27,728 nucleotides of DNA from an uncultured Ruminococcus sp. (GTDB taxonomy: Bacteria > Bacillota > Clostridia > Oscillospirales > Ruminococcaceae): contig ONNL01000006.1 of NCBI GenBank assembly GCA_900319195.1, positions 1-27,728 of the forward strand, read 5' to 3'. This document shows, one piece after another, positions 1-7,807 of this stretch. The number at the start of each line of letters is the position of its first letter. The first letter of the stretch is position 1. A program made the position numbers and the translations under genes. A model generated the notes under the pieces. The model worked only from the letters and a program-made list of their open reading frames with translations, ran no database searches and was not told the DNA's origin.

Positions 1-157
1 TGGGAGACAGCGTCTCCCACAAAAAGCTTTTCAGAAGCGCTCGGTAGAGGGTGAATTTAAAAACAGTCCTATGGACTGTTTTTAAAGAGGGAGCGCCTTG
101 CAAGAGAGACGCTCCCTACTATGAACCTATGAAACGTCCCCTGCGGATCATCCGCAG
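1..157. repeat. Cluster of perfect short hairpins downstream of xylA
   Basis: Four inverted repeats lie in the first 157 bases. At 1-19 GGGAGAC-type arms enclose AGC. At 59-83 there are 11-bp arms. At 88-95 and 110-117 AGGGAGCG pairs with CGCTCCCT. At 141-157 CTGCGGA and TCCGCAG enclose TCA. The stretch CACAAAAAGCTTTTCAGAA (18-36) resembles CACAAAGCTTTCCTCAGAA at 3819-3837, so this may be a dispersed intergenic repeat family. No gene is visible in bases 1-178. Confidence 0.6.
59..83 (-). terminator. Rho-independent terminator for xylA
   Basis: AAAAACAGTCC / GGACTGTTTTT are perfect 11-bp arms around a 3-nt loop. Read on the minus strand the stem ends in a T run, so it can end the xylA transcript about 100 nt past the stop. 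The symmetry would also let it work on the plus strand. Confidence 0.6.
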
Positions 158-178
158 CGAAAACATGACATTCCTTGA

Positions 179-1501
179 TCAAAGGCTGAACATGATATTA
201 TTGATGATAGCCTCGAGCATTTCCTGTCTGCCGCTTGTGAGCGAGTCAGTTACTTCGCCCTTCTCAAGAGCGTACTTTTCGAGCTCCTCAAGACCCACCT
301 TACCGTCGATAATATCCTTGCCTATGCCCTTTGTCCACGACGAGTACCTGTCCTCAACAAAGCGGTCGATACGTCCGTCCTCGATGACCTTCAGAGCGAT
401 CCTGAGTCCGAGTGCAAATGTATCCATACCTGCGATATAGCTGTGGAAGATGTCCTCCTTTGTGAACGAGCCGCGGCGAGCCTTAGCGTCGAAATTCAGA
501 CCGCCGTTTGTGAAGCCGCCTGCCTTGATGACCTCATACATACAGAGTGCCGCGTCATAGATATTTGTCGGGAACTGGTCTGTATCCCAGCCGAGAAGCG
601 GATCGCCCTGATTTGCGTCGATAGAGCCGAATGCACCGTTATCGCGTGCCATTCTCAGCTCGTGCTGGAAGGTATGCTGTGCGAGTGTAGCGTGGTTAGC
701 CTCGATGTTCATCTTGAAATCCTTGTCAAGACCGTACTTGCGGAGGAATCCCAGAACAGTAGCGGTATCGAAGTCATACTGGTGCTTTGTAGGCTCCTTG
801 GGCTTTGGCTCGATGTAGAAATCGCCTGTGAAGCCTGCCGAGCGGGCATACTTGACTGCCATCTTCATGAGACGAGCCATGTTGTCGAGCTCGAGTGCGG
901 AATTTGTGTTGAGCAGAGTCTCATAGCCCTCGCGTCCGCCCCAAAAAACGTAGCCGTTTCCGCCGAGCTTAATTGTCGAGTCGATAGCCTTCTTGAGCTG
1001 TGCAGCCGAGAATGCGAACACATCAGCCGAGGGAGATGTGCCTGCACCGTGCATGAAACGAGGGTGGTCGAAGAGCTTTGCAGTGCCCCAGAGACACTTC
1101 TTGCCTGTCTCAGCCTGCTTAGCCTTGATGTAGTCCGTCACCTCGTCGAGCTTTGCGTTTGTCTCAGCAAGGTCACTGTATTCGGGAGAGAGGTCGCGGT
1201 CGTGGAAGCAGAAATAATCGATCGAGAGTTTATCCATTATTTCAAATGCCGCGTCAACCTTTGCCTTTGCTCTTGCCTCGGGTGTGGACTCGCCCCAAGT
1301 CTTGTCAGTCGTTCCGACACCGAACATATCGGTACCGTCGCCGCCCATTGTGTGCCACCATGAAAGTGCAAACTTGAGGTGCTCGCGCATCTTCTTGCCT
1401 GCGATAACTTCATCGGGGTCGTAGTACTTGAATGCCAGAGGGTTTGTGGAATTCTTTCCTTCGTACCGGATCTTGCCTATTTCCTTAAAAAATTCGCTCA
1501 T
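179..1501 (-). CDS. xylA: Xylose isomerase
   Basis: Cytoplasmic metal-dependent isomerase that converts D-xylose to D-xylulose ahead of xylulokinase and the pentose phosphate pathway. The 440-residue length is that of a class II XylA. Family signatures seen in order are FCFHDRD with the catalytic histidine, the WGGREGYE signature, [15 protein letters not shown] and [14 protein letters not shown] with metal ligands, then GSIDANQGD. The start ATG has AGGAGG seven bases upstream. The gene lies 143 bp downstream of a membrane-protein gene on the same strand. No xylulokinase is in the window. The ROK regulator 2.4 kb upstream is a plausible controller, although no operator is visible at xylA. I saw no clear promoter in the 143-bp gap. 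The identification is secure. Confidence 0.98.
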   Translation of the reverse strand: MSEFFKEIGKIRYEGKNSTNPLAFKYYDPDEVIAGKKMREHLKFALSWWHTMGGDGTDMFGVGTTDKTWGESTPEARAKAKVDAAFEIMDKLSIDYFCFHDRDLSPEYSDLAETNAKLDEVTDYIKAKQAETGKKCLWGTAKLFDHPRFMHGAGTSPSADVFAFSAAQLKKAIDSTIKLGGNGYVFWGGREGYETLLNTNSALELDNMARLMKMAVKYARSAGFTGDFYIEPKPKEPTKHQYDFDTATVLGFLRKYGLDKDFKMNIEANHATLAQHTFQHELRMARDNGAFGSIDANQGDPLLGWDTDQFPTNIYDAALCMYEVIKAGGFTNGGLNFDAKARRGSFTKEDIFHSYIAGMDTFALGLRIALKVIEDGRIDRFVEDRYSSWTKGIGKDIIDGKVGLEELEKYALEKGEVTDSLTSGRQEMLEAIINNIMFSL

Positions 1502-1644
1502 AATAGCCTCCTGTGAGTGTTATTTTCGGACACAGCAGCCTCAGCCTCCGCGAATACCGCTGAGAGTTGCAGTACACGCTTCAGCCCGCCTTTGCCGCCA
1601 TAGCCCATTTATTCAAACCCGCAGCTTTTGCGGATTCAAGTGCA

Positions 1645-2871
1645 TCAGTCAAGCAGAGAGATGTCAAGCTTTCTGCTGTCAACATCGTAGTAATCCTCTA
1701 TCTCAGCAACATAATAGCGGAATACCACCTTGCCGTTATATACCATAACATCGCCGTCATCGGACACTCCGAGCATTTTGAGCTGCTCATCGCTGAGAGT
1801 ATTCAGCAGCACGGTCATATCCGAGCCTATCTTGAAATCGGGATTGCCGTAATCGTCCGCATGAGCGCTTTCAAATATCTCGTATGCGTCGTCTGTGAAG
1901 TCGCTGAAGTAAACGCGCTTTCCGCTCGCAATATCAAGCTCGTCATAGAGCTCTGCCGACGGTGAAAGGACATAGTATCTTGTGCCTTCCTTGCCTATGC
2001 CGAGCTTTGCAAGCTTATCTGCGTCGAGCTCGTCAAGCTTTATCGGGTCAACATCAGAAGCCGTATATCCGAGGTCTAACCTTGTATATATCTCAATATC
2101 CGAGACCTCGAGAGTGCTATCGAAGGTGAGTCCGAGCTTTTTGAGCTCATCATCTGTGACATCCACCTTTATTGCGTCCGAGAGAGCCTCAAGCTCCTGA
2201 GTTATCTCCTGACGGGACTGAGTTTTCCACTGAACATCATTTGCCTCTGAAACAGGTCGTGTGCGCGAGACAACGTGCTCCATATTCTTGAGTGTGAATG
2301 TAACGAACTTGTACTTCTTATCGGCATAATTCGGCTCGACGTAAACTGCCGTACTGCCGCCCGAGGTATCCTCGGTATTGACTATCCTGTAACGGTATCT
2401 TCCCGAGGGAGAAACTCCGCTTGAAACGACGCTCTCCTTGGCTGTCGTGATAAAAAACGAGCTGAAAATGAAGTAGCCGAGAGCTCCGAAGATGTAAAGC
2501 AGAAGGATTATAGTACCCACTGCGGTCTTGACTCCCTCACCTGCGCCCGACAGGAGCAATATCACGATACCCGTTGCGATTATTGGTATGATAAGTCCCC
2601 ATTCACCGAAATACAAAAGCACTACGGGGAGCATTGCAGGCAGTATGATGAAGCTTGCTATACGTGTAAGTATCTGCCGTCTTGAATAGAGCATTGCAAC
2701 GATTGAGAGCACCGATACTCCCGTAAGTGCAAGGCACAGAGATGCACGCGAGTTTATATGTATATCATAGAAAAGCGAAAAATAGCACACACGACAGGCA
2801 ATAAATGCGTAAAATACACTTATCAGTGAAACTGCCCTTTTAGTCCATATATTTGCAAAAAATTTTTTCAT
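1645..2871 (-). CDS. Five-TM protein with a large repeat-containing outer domain, unknown function
   Basis: I do not recognise this 408-residue protein. The N-terminal third is hydrophobic, with probable membrane segments at about residues 12-33, 43-62, 71-88, 92-108 and 117-139. The remaining 270 residues are acidic and soluble. An odd number of segments starting inside would put that domain outside the cell. Three copies of a short motif occur in it: DDELKKLG near 240-247, DADKLAKLG near 283-291 and SDEQLKMLG near 360-368. The last two are each followed by a beta-like GxxYYVL or GDVMVYNG stretch, which suggests internal repeats that may bind a ligand. The start has GGAGGT four bases upstream and its own promoter, divergent from the VanZ-like gene. 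It ends 143 bp before xylA, with no convincing terminator between, so read-through into xylA is possible. Confidence 0.8.
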   Translation of the reverse strand: MKKFFANIWTKRAVSLISVFYAFIACRVCYFSLFYDIHINSRASLCLALTGVSVLSIVAMLYSRRQILTRIASFIILPAMLPVVLLYFGEWGLIIPIIATGIVILLLSGAGEGVKTAVGTIILLLYIFGALGYFIFSSFFITTAKESVVSSGVSPSGRYRYRIVNTEDTSGGSTAVYVEPNYADKKYKFVTFTLKNMEHVVSRTRPVSEANDVQWKTQSRQEITQELEALSDAIKVDVTDDELKKLGLTFDSTLEVSDIEIYTRLDLGYTASDVDPIKLDELDADKLAKLGIGKEGTRYYVLSPSAELYDELDIASGKRVYFSDFTDDAYEIFESAHADDYGNPDFKIGSDMTVLLNTLSDEQLKMLGVSDDGDVMVYNGKVVFRYYVAEIEDYYDVDSRKLDISLLD

Positions 2872-2909
2872 CTTGACCTCCGAAAAAATCTGAACATACT
2901 ACGAATACT

Positions 2910-2938
2910 ATTATACCATTTTTCAAGCAAAGTTACAA
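2910..2938 (-). promoter_or_regulatory. Promoter of the five-TM protein gene
   Basis: On the minus strand TTGTAA, a 17-bp spacer, then TATAAT. It starts transcription about 30 nt upstream of the ribosome site GGAGGT. It is back to back with the VanZ promoter. Confidence 0.7.
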
Positions 2939-2998
2939 GTTATTTTTTGAAATTTTCATGAATTTTTACAGATAATGGCTTCAATTATCAATTATTGC

Positions 2999-3027
2999 TT
3001 TACATCGGCATAAAAAAATCGTATAAT
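2999..3027 (+). promoter_or_regulatory. Promoter of the VanZ-like gene
   Basis: TTTACA, a 17-bp spacer, then TATAAT. The possible upstream TTG start codon at 2995 overlaps the -35 box, which rules out the longer reading of the gene. Confidence 0.75.
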
Positions 3028-3063
3028 GAATATATTATCGTCTGTACGGAGGGATATATTCAT

Positions 3064-3564
3064 ATGAAAAGCAAGGCAGGTCTGTGCAGGACAGTCGTGT
3101 TCGGTATACTCACAATAGTCTGCATGGTTTTGATATTCATGTTTTCATCGGACAACGCTGACAAGTCCTCAGAAAAGAGCGGAGAGGTCACAAAAGCCGT
3201 AGTCGAGGCAACTGTCCCCGACTATGAGGAAATGCCTGCCGAAAAGCAGGAGTCAATTCTCGACAAGGCGGAGCACATAGTCCGCAAATGCGCTCATTTT
3301 TCAATATTCATGGCACTCGGTTTCTGTGCTTCGTGCACGGTCGGCAGGAGGAAGATATTCGGGATAAGGACGCTTGCCGTGGTCGGATTCTGTTTCCTGT
3401 ACGCCTGCTCGGACGAGATACATCAGACCTTTATCCCCGGACGCGCAGGAATGTTCACGGACGTGCTTATCGACACCTCGGGCGCGGTCATCGGGACAAT
3501 TATTTCGCTTGTCATGCTTGCCGTCTTTGCATTAGTGACAGGTAAGAAGAAGACGGCTGACTGA
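3064..3564 (+). CDS. VanZ-like family membrane protein
   Basis: A 166-residue membrane protein with four probable membrane segments: residues about 10-27, one within the RKCAHFSIFMALGF region, one before YACSDEIHQ, and one at the C-terminus. Conserved VanZ-family marks are FSSDNADKSS after the first helix, RKCAHFSIF, and the stretch SDEIHQTFIPGRAGMFTD followed by GAVIG. VanZ itself gives low-level teicoplanin resistance. The wider family is common in Firmicutes and mostly of unknown role, so resistance should not be assumed. The start was chosen at the ATG with GGAGGG ten bases upstream and a consensus promoter 37 bases upstream. The gene stands alone, and the 330 bp after it are repeats. Confidence 0.88.
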   Translation: MKSKAGLCRTVVFGILTIVCMVLIFMFSSDNADKSSEKSGEVTKAVVEATVPDYEEMPAEKQESILDKAEHIVRKCAHFSIFMALGFCASCTVGRRKIFGIRTLAVVGFCFLYACSDEIHQTFIPGRAGMFTDVLIDTSGAVIGTIISLVMLAVFALVTGKKKTAD

Positions 3565-3896
3565 GCGCCTTCCTTGCGGGAGATGTACGTATATTTTCAG
3601 AGAAGCATTACGAGAAGTTCTTTACCTTAACTCTGCTTCTGGGCGTTAGCCTAAATCCCCCATATATAGCGCTACATCACTATGTCGTCCGAAAAGACTG
3701 ACAGCGCTATATATGGGGGAAATTTCAGCTTAAAGTCTTTGAAAAGGGGTTCGGGGTGACTCCCGGCAGTGCAGGGAGATGTCAGCGTAGCTGACAGAGG
3801 GTACGGGGTGCTGTTGGCACAAAGCTTTCCTCAGAAAGTTTCCCCCGATAATTCACATATATTTTCCCATAAGGGAAAGAGCTTCGGGCAGACGGC
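3565..3896. repeat. Intergenic repeat region with an 18-bp-arm palindrome
   Basis: No gene is seen in these 330 bases. At 3656-3673 and 3703-3720 lie perfect 18-bp inverted arms (TCCCCCATATATAGCGCT and complement) around a 29-nt loop. A second hairpin, TGTCAGC-GTA-GCTGACA, is at 3780-3796. Weaker arms AGAAGCA/TGCTTCT are at 3601-3607 and 3634-3640. The text from 3732 (AAAGTCTTTGAAAAGGGGTT) to 3850 reads like a degenerate non-coding repeat and shares a short string with bases 18-36. It lies between two convergent genes, so it could also end transcription from both sides. Confidence 0.65.
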
Positions 3897-5117
3897 TTAC
3901 TGCATACCGCCCTTTACGTAGAAGTTGTCCTGAATGATGAGCGAACAGCCGCCGAGGAAGTTGTTCTTGCCTTCAAGCTTGCTGAGCACAACTCTGTCCG
4001 CTATTTCCTCGCTTACGAGACGTATCATCTCGCGCTTTACGTAGTCGAACTGCTTTTCGTTGAGATTGAAGTTATGAAGGACTATCTTCTTTGCGAAGTG
4101 GCTGATAGCGAGGTTATTGACGAGCACAGTGTACTTGTCGATTATGCTGTCAACAAGCTGTTTTACGGGCTCCTCGCCTCTCATGAGCGCCATGAACACA
4201 TTTTCTGTGTTTATCTTGTTCTTGTCCCCGTCTGTAAGCTCATAGAGCACGGGAGTCTTTTCCTTTGAATATATCTCATAGAACGAATTGAGCATTGCCG
4301 TCCTCGAGAGCTCAGCCTTTACAGAGCCGTTGGGATAGCCCTCATATGCCTTGCCGTTCGGATTTACGATATATCTCTCTATCATTGACGTATAGTAAAC
4401 ATAGTCGCTGGAGAGCTCGTTTTTCTCGATAACAGCGAGGTTCACCTGATTGCCGTTATGGATGAACGCCTGATTTGTCTGATAACCGTTCTGCGTCTTG
4501 AACTCGTTATTGGCAAGAGCCATGAGTCCGATAGCGTTTCCGCAGTGGATATCAAAGCTGAGTCCGCCCGAGAGCTTCTCGATGAAGTTGGTGAAATCGA
4601 GGACTCCGTCCTTATAGAATATCTTGAGCTTGCCCCACATTGTCGGCACGATACCGATACCGAGTCCGAGTATCTTATCCTTTGTAAGACAGCTGTTTGC
4701 GACCATTTCATTGCAGGTCTTGATTATGTAGTTGATGATGTCCTTGCTTGTGGTCCTGTCGTCAATGACCATGCTCGACTTATCAAGTATCTCAGAATTG
4801 AGGTTTGTGAGTCCGACTGTGACTTCCCTCTCATCAACTGTAGCACCAAGGGCAAATCTGCTGTTGACGTTGATGTCAATGAGTATCTTTCTTCTGCCCT
4901 TCTGGAGCTTTTCGGTATTTACGGGAGCCTCGCCTATCTCAACGAGAACGCCCTCCTCTATCATTTCGTTTGTTATGATAGTTACAGCGGCTCTTGTTAT
5001 TTCAAGTGCGCTTGCAACGTCAACTCTCGAAATAGGTCCCGATTCTCTTATTACACGCAGTATCTGCATACGGTTTCTTCTTTTAAGATCAAGCTTGCTG
5101 ATTCCTCTTTTTTCCAT
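3897..5117 (-). CDS. ROK-family transcriptional regulator (XylR/NagC type)
   Basis: DNA-binding repressor-type protein of about 406 residues. The N-terminal winged helix-turn-helix (RNRMQILRVIRESGPISRVD through ITRAAVTIITNEMIEEG) is typical of the ROK repressors XylR and NagC. The rest follows the ROK sugar-kinase fold, with LGLGIGIVP and a phosphate-loop-like CGNAIGLMAL stretch. The usual ROK zinc motif CxCGxxGCxE is not found and the kinase residues are poorly kept, so this is probably a regulator only. The start at 5117 has GGAG nine bases upstream. An in-frame ATG at 5132 (five residues longer) has no ribosome site and is less likely. The long AT-rich leader suggests complex control. Proximity to xylA hints at xylose or another plant sugar as effector, but this is inference. 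Confidence 0.88.
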   Translation of the reverse strand: MEKRGISKLDLKRRNRMQILRVIRESGPISRVDVASALEITRAAVTIITNEMIEEGVLVEIGEAPVNTEKLQKGRRKILIDINVNSRFALGATVDEREVTVGLTNLNSEILDKSSMVIDDRTTSKDIINYIIKTCNEMVANSCLTKDKILGLGIGIVPTMWGKLKIFYKDGVLDFTNFIEKLSGGLSFDIHCGNAIGLMALANNEFKTQNGYQTNQAFIHNGNQVNLAVIEKNELSSDYVYYTSMIERYIVNPNGKAYEGYPNGSVKAELSRTAMLNSFYEIYSKEKTPVLYELTDGDKNKINTENVFMALMRGEEPVKQLVDSIIDKYTVLVNNLAISHFAKKIVLHNFNLNEKQFDYVKREMIRLVSEEIADRVVLSKLEGKNNFLGGCSLIIQDNFYVKGGMQ

Positions 5118-5522
5118 TTCTGATAACTCCATTCTTCAATATTTACTGACCCAAAAAATTCAGGCGGCAATTCACGTATAGTCGCCCGAGCCCCAATAAT
5201 AATCAAATCATCAAATCCTGCTTTGGTACAGCAAACGGGAATACCACTCTGTCTGCTGTCTGCCTATAACACGGAGCAAAACCCCATTTGCAGTGTATAT
5301 GCCAATTCAGATCATTTTTATAGTCAATGTCAAATGAATTTTGGCATCAGCTATAATTAATAAAAAAAAATGATGTTTTTAGTCAACCTTATATCTATGC
5401 CTTTATATATATTATAACACATTTTTACTAAAATTCAAACATTTTATAGAAAAAATAATAAAATCAGCATTTTTAACAATCTCAATATGTTTTTTTTGTT
5501 AATAATTCCTCAGTGCAATAGA
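5118..5522 (-). promoter_or_regulatory. Long AT-rich leader and promoter region of the ROK gene
   Basis: No gene is visible. On the minus strand TTGAAT, a 16-bp spacer and TATAAT (plus-strand 5411-5438) form a promoter that would give a leader of about 290 nt. Inside the leader, TTGACTAAAAA and TTTGACATTGACTATAAAAA are near-repeats that could be operator half-sites or a second promoter. I could not define a palindromic operator. Confidence 0.5.
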
Positions 5523-5548
5523 AAAGCCGCTCTTTCCCGAGCGGCTTT
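5523..5548 (-). terminator. Terminator after the three-paralogue cluster
   Basis: AAAGCCGCTC / GAGCGGCTTT are perfect 10-bp arms with a 6-nt loop. On the minus strand the stem is followed by TTTTCTATT. It lies 85 bp past the stop of the last lipoprotein gene. Confidence 0.8.
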
Positions 5549-5632
5549 AATCGGATTCGATTTATCATGGGAGCACCAGCGAAAAAGCGCTTCCCTCAAC
5601 AATTTATGTCCCTATCCTGATGAAGAAATATC

Positions 5633-6301
5633 TTAGAAATTGCCGAAAGGACTGTCGTCGTCATCATCGTCGTCCTTGTGCTTTTTGTCTCTGTCATCAT
5701 CATCGTCATCATCGTCGTCATCACCGTAGTTGTCAACGAGATAATCCATATCTGTATAGTTGATGATCTTCCAGCCATCGTCCTCAAGCTCAATAGCGCA
5801 GAATTCAAGAGTTGTGGTATCCTTTTCTCTGTCCTTGCCTTCGCCCTCGATCATTTCTACCTTTACCTTGTACTCATAGCCGCTCTTTGCAGTGTACTCA
5901 ATTTCATCATCGTCATCATAGCTTGTATAGTAGCTTGCCTGCTGTTCGAAGTAATTCTCAGCAGCCTCGAGTGCCTTCTTATCAAATTTTTCCTTTTCCT
6001 TTACGCTCTTGACCTTGATCTTGTAATCCTCATAATAATCCTCGTTGGAGTCATTGCGGTCGTCGATGTAGTCCTCAAGATAATCGTGCTCCTCGAGATA
6101 GTCGAGCTGATAATCGGTGTATATGAAGTTGTAATAATCCTCAGCGCCGTCGAGACTGTAATAGCATTCAGCGAACTTCTCTGCTATCTTCTGTCCCTCG
6201 CTTGCAGCTGCTTCTTTTTCTTCGCTGTCCTTTTTGCCGCAGGCTGTAAATGCGCCTGCTGCCATTGTTGCTGCCATTAAAAATGCCAAAGCCTTTTTCA
6301 T
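5633..6301 (-). CDS. Acidic lipoprotein with poly-aspartate tail, unknown function
   Basis: A predicted surface lipoprotein of 222 residues. It has a signal peptide MKKALAFLMAATMAAGAFTAC with the lipobox cysteine at 21. The domain is shared with the two genes upstream: a YYxxDGAEDYY-type start, an acidic helix with DDRNDSNEDYYEDYKIKVKS, then LEAAENYFEQQASYY, a YEYKVKV strand and DGWKIINY near the end. This copy is the most diverged. It alone carries a C-terminal tail of aspartate runs (ten and seven) split by RDKKHK and ending SPFGNF. The tail is coded by a GAT/GAC microsatellite (about 5,655-5,725) that could change length. The start has GGAGGT in front. It is the last gene of a likely operon, followed by a strong terminator. 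No enzymatic motif is seen. The tail could bind cations, but that is conjecture. Confidence 0.8.
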   Translation of the reverse strand: MKKALAFLMAATMAAGAFTACGKKDSEEKEAAASEGQKIAEKFAECYYSLDGAEDYYNFIYTDYQLDYLEEHDYLEDYIDDRNDSNEDYYEDYKIKVKSVKEKEKFDKKALEAAENYFEQQASYYTSYDDDDEIEYTAKSGYEYKVKVEMIEGEGKDREKDTTTLEFCAIELEDDGWKIINYTDMDYLVDNYGDDDDDDDDDDRDKKHKDDDDDDDSPFGNF

Positions 6302-6355
6302 AATAAAACCTCCATAATGCCTTTTTTAAACTGAAGCGGTCAGAGTTCAGTCATA

Positions 6356-6907
6356 TCAGTCGCCGTAGTAATCTACGAGATCCTCTGCCTCAAGCGTAAT
6401 TACCTTCCAGCCGTCGCCCTTGACCTCAACAGCGCATAACTTCTGTGTATTTGTCTCCTTATCGCCGTCGTCCTCAGTAACCTGTATCTTGATCTTATAC
6501 TCAGCGCCGCCCTTGACCTTGATGTCATCATCAACATCATATCTGTCAGCCTGCTGCTGAAAATAATTCTCAGCAGCCTCAAGAGCGTCATCATCGAGCT
6601 TATCAGTCTTTTCGATGCTCTTTACCTTAAACTTATAGTCCTCAAGAGTATCCTCCATGCTATCATTCCAATCATCTATCATGTCGTCCCAATCGTCATC
6701 CTTCTTGAGCTGCTTGATAGTGCTGCCGAGGAAAGTTGCCGTGTAATACTTCTTAGCTCCGTCCTTTGATGTATAGCCGTCGATATAATCCTGAACAACA
6801 GCCTTTCCGCCGTCTGTTGCCTCTTTCTTTTCCTTCTTGTCACCGCAGCCTGCAAAAGCTGTTGCTGTAATTGTTGCTGCCATTAATAATGCCAAAGCCT
6901 TTTTCAT
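6356..6907 (-). CDS. Lipoprotein paralogue, unknown function
   Basis: A 183-residue predicted lipoprotein with signal peptide MKKALALLMAATITATAFAGC (cysteine 21). Its first eleven residues are nearly identical to those of the next gene, so the signal-peptide part was probably duplicated together with the domain. The mature part has the shared pattern: TSKDGAKKYYTATFLGS, DDWDDMIDDWNDSMED, YKFKVKSIEK, ALEAAENYFQQQADRYD, EYKIKIQV, then KGDGWKVITLEAEDLVDYYGD at the end. It is closest to the zinc-ribbon gene upstream, sharing the LVDYYGD terminus, and lacks the poly-Asp tail. The ribosome site is GGAGGT. There are 54 bp to the next gene and a hairpin upstream at 6931-6958. The function is unknown. 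It resembles the small secreted ligand-binding or immunity-like proteins that Firmicutes amplify in tandem. Confidence 0.82.
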   Translation of the reverse strand: MKKALALLMAATITATAFAGCGDKKEKKEATDGGKAVVQDYIDGYTSKDGAKKYYTATFLGSTIKQLKKDDDWDDMIDDWNDSMEDTLEDYKFKVKSIEKTDKLDDDALEAAENYFQQQADRYDVDDDIKVKGGAEYKIKIQVTEDDGDKETNTQKLCAVEVKGDGWKVITLEAEDLVDYYGD

Positions 6908-6930
6908 AATAAACCTCCAAAGTATTTTAA

Positions 6931-6958
6931 TAAAGCCGGAGACAAAGCTCCGGCTTTA
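6931..6958 (-). terminator. Intergenic hairpin, possible partial terminator within the paralogue cluster
   Basis: TAAAGCCGGAG / CTCCGGCTTTA are perfect 11-bp arms with a 6-nt loop, placed just after the zinc-ribbon gene. The following minus-strand text (TTAAAATAC) is only weakly T-rich, so it may attenuate rather than stop transcription into the two lipoprotein genes, or it may protect the mRNA end. Confidence 0.6.
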
Positions 6959-6972
6959 TATCGACTTTTTAA

Positions 6973-7644
6973 TTAGTCACCGTAGTAATCAACGAGATCA
7001 TCAGCATCAAGCGGAATAACCTTCCAGCCGTCGCCCTTGACCTTAACTACGCAAACCTTTTCGCTGTGAGTATCCTTGTCTCCGTCTTCCTTGTACTGCA
7101 TCTTAACTCTGTACTCATAGCCCTTCTTTACGTCGATGTCATCAACGTCAGCGTCATACTGGTCAGCCTGATTCTCGAAGAATTCCTCAGCAGCCTTGCA
7201 CTCCTTGTTGCTGAGCTTGCCCTTCTTCTCGATCTTCTTAACCTTGATCTTAGCGTCATCGAGCATATCTTCCGTGTTGTCGTTCCAGTCCTCGATCATT
7301 TCATCCCAATCGTCATCGTCCTTGATCTCCTTAATAACGTCGTCGAGAAGAGTAGCTGAATAATACTTCTTTGCGCCACTCTTAGATGTCATGCCCTTTG
7401 TAAAGTCCTTAACAGCGCCCTTTGCTCCGCCGCCGCCGAGAAGTGCGATAAGAATGATAAGAACAACAACTACTGCTGCACAGACAGGAAGAAGCTTCTT
7501 GATCTGGTCTAAACCGCCGCTTGCTGCTCCGCCGAGTGTTGAATCGTCAGCTGCTGCATTGCCCTCAGCTGCGTTTTTCTTTGCACAATCCTCGCAGACT
7601 GTACCTTCGGATATTTCTTTTCCACAAAACTTACAAAATGCCAT
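6973..7644 (-). CDS. Zinc-ribbon, single-TM protein, founder-type paralogue of the lipoproteins
   Basis: A 223-residue protein in three parts. The first is a cytoplasmic zinc ribbon (MAFCKFCGKEI then CEDC, cysteines 4, 7, 17 and 20). A Gly/Ala linker follows. The third part begins with a membrane helix at about 51-70 and continues as an outer domain: SGAKKYYSATLLDD, DDDDWDEMIEDWNDNTED, AEEFFENQADQYD, YEYRVKMQY and KGDGWKVIPLDADDLVDYYGD. This outer domain is the one found in the two lipoproteins that follow. The start is the ATG with GGAGGT nine bases upstream. A seven-residue longer reading has no ribosome site. It sits behind a consensus promoter and heads the cluster. Proteins with a zinc ribbon joined to a membrane helix and an outer domain are frequent in Firmicutes and generally uncharacterised. 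Confidence 0.85.
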   Translation of the reverse strand: MAFCKFCGKEISEGTVCEDCAKKNAAEGNAAADDSTLGGAASGGLDQIKKLLPVCAAVVVVLIILIALLGGGGAKGAVKDFTKGMTSKSGAKKYYSATLLDDVIKEIKDDDDWDEMIEDWNDNTEDMLDDAKIKVKKIEKKGKLSNKECKAAEEFFENQADQYDADVDDIDVKKGYEYRVKMQYKEDGDKDTHSEKVCVVKVKGDGWKVIPLDADDLVDYYGD

Positions 7645-7682
7645 TTGTAATAACCTCCATATCAATATAAATTTATGTCATT

Positions 7683-7711
7683 ATTGTATCACACAGTTTT
7701 CACATTGTCAA
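7683..7711 (-). promoter_or_regulatory. Promoter of the three-paralogue cluster
   Basis: On the minus strand TTGACA, a 17-bp spacer, TACAAT. One mismatch from consensus overall. The leader to the zinc-ribbon gene is about 30 nt. Confidence 0.85.
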
Positions 7712-7807
7712 GAAAAAGCTCTCCAAATTATTTCCATTCGCCTTAATTTCAGCAGTTTGCATAAAATTAAGCGTCCGACCGAATTTATTTGCTCTGATAT
7801 TTCCCTG

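Noticed and set aside
443..1363. 306-codon open frame on the plus strand inside xylA
   Set aside because: It is antisense to a certain gene, cysteine- and leucine-rich without a domain, and lacks a ribosome site. Codon bias of xylA explains it.
1554..1644. Minus-strand reading TDALESAKAAGLNKWAMAAKAG between the membrane protein and xylA
   Set aside because: It looks protein-like and could be a gene-tail relic, but it has no start or ribosome site and is too short to judge.
2995..3063. 23-residue N-terminal extension of the VanZ-like protein
   Set aside because: Its TTG start overlaps the -35 box of the promoter, while the ATG at 3064 has a good ribosome site.
5678..6280. 200-codon plus-strand frame opposite the poly-Asp lipoprotein
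   Set aside because: Val/Ile-rich mirror of an acidic gene. No ribosome site and no membrane-protein family resemblance.
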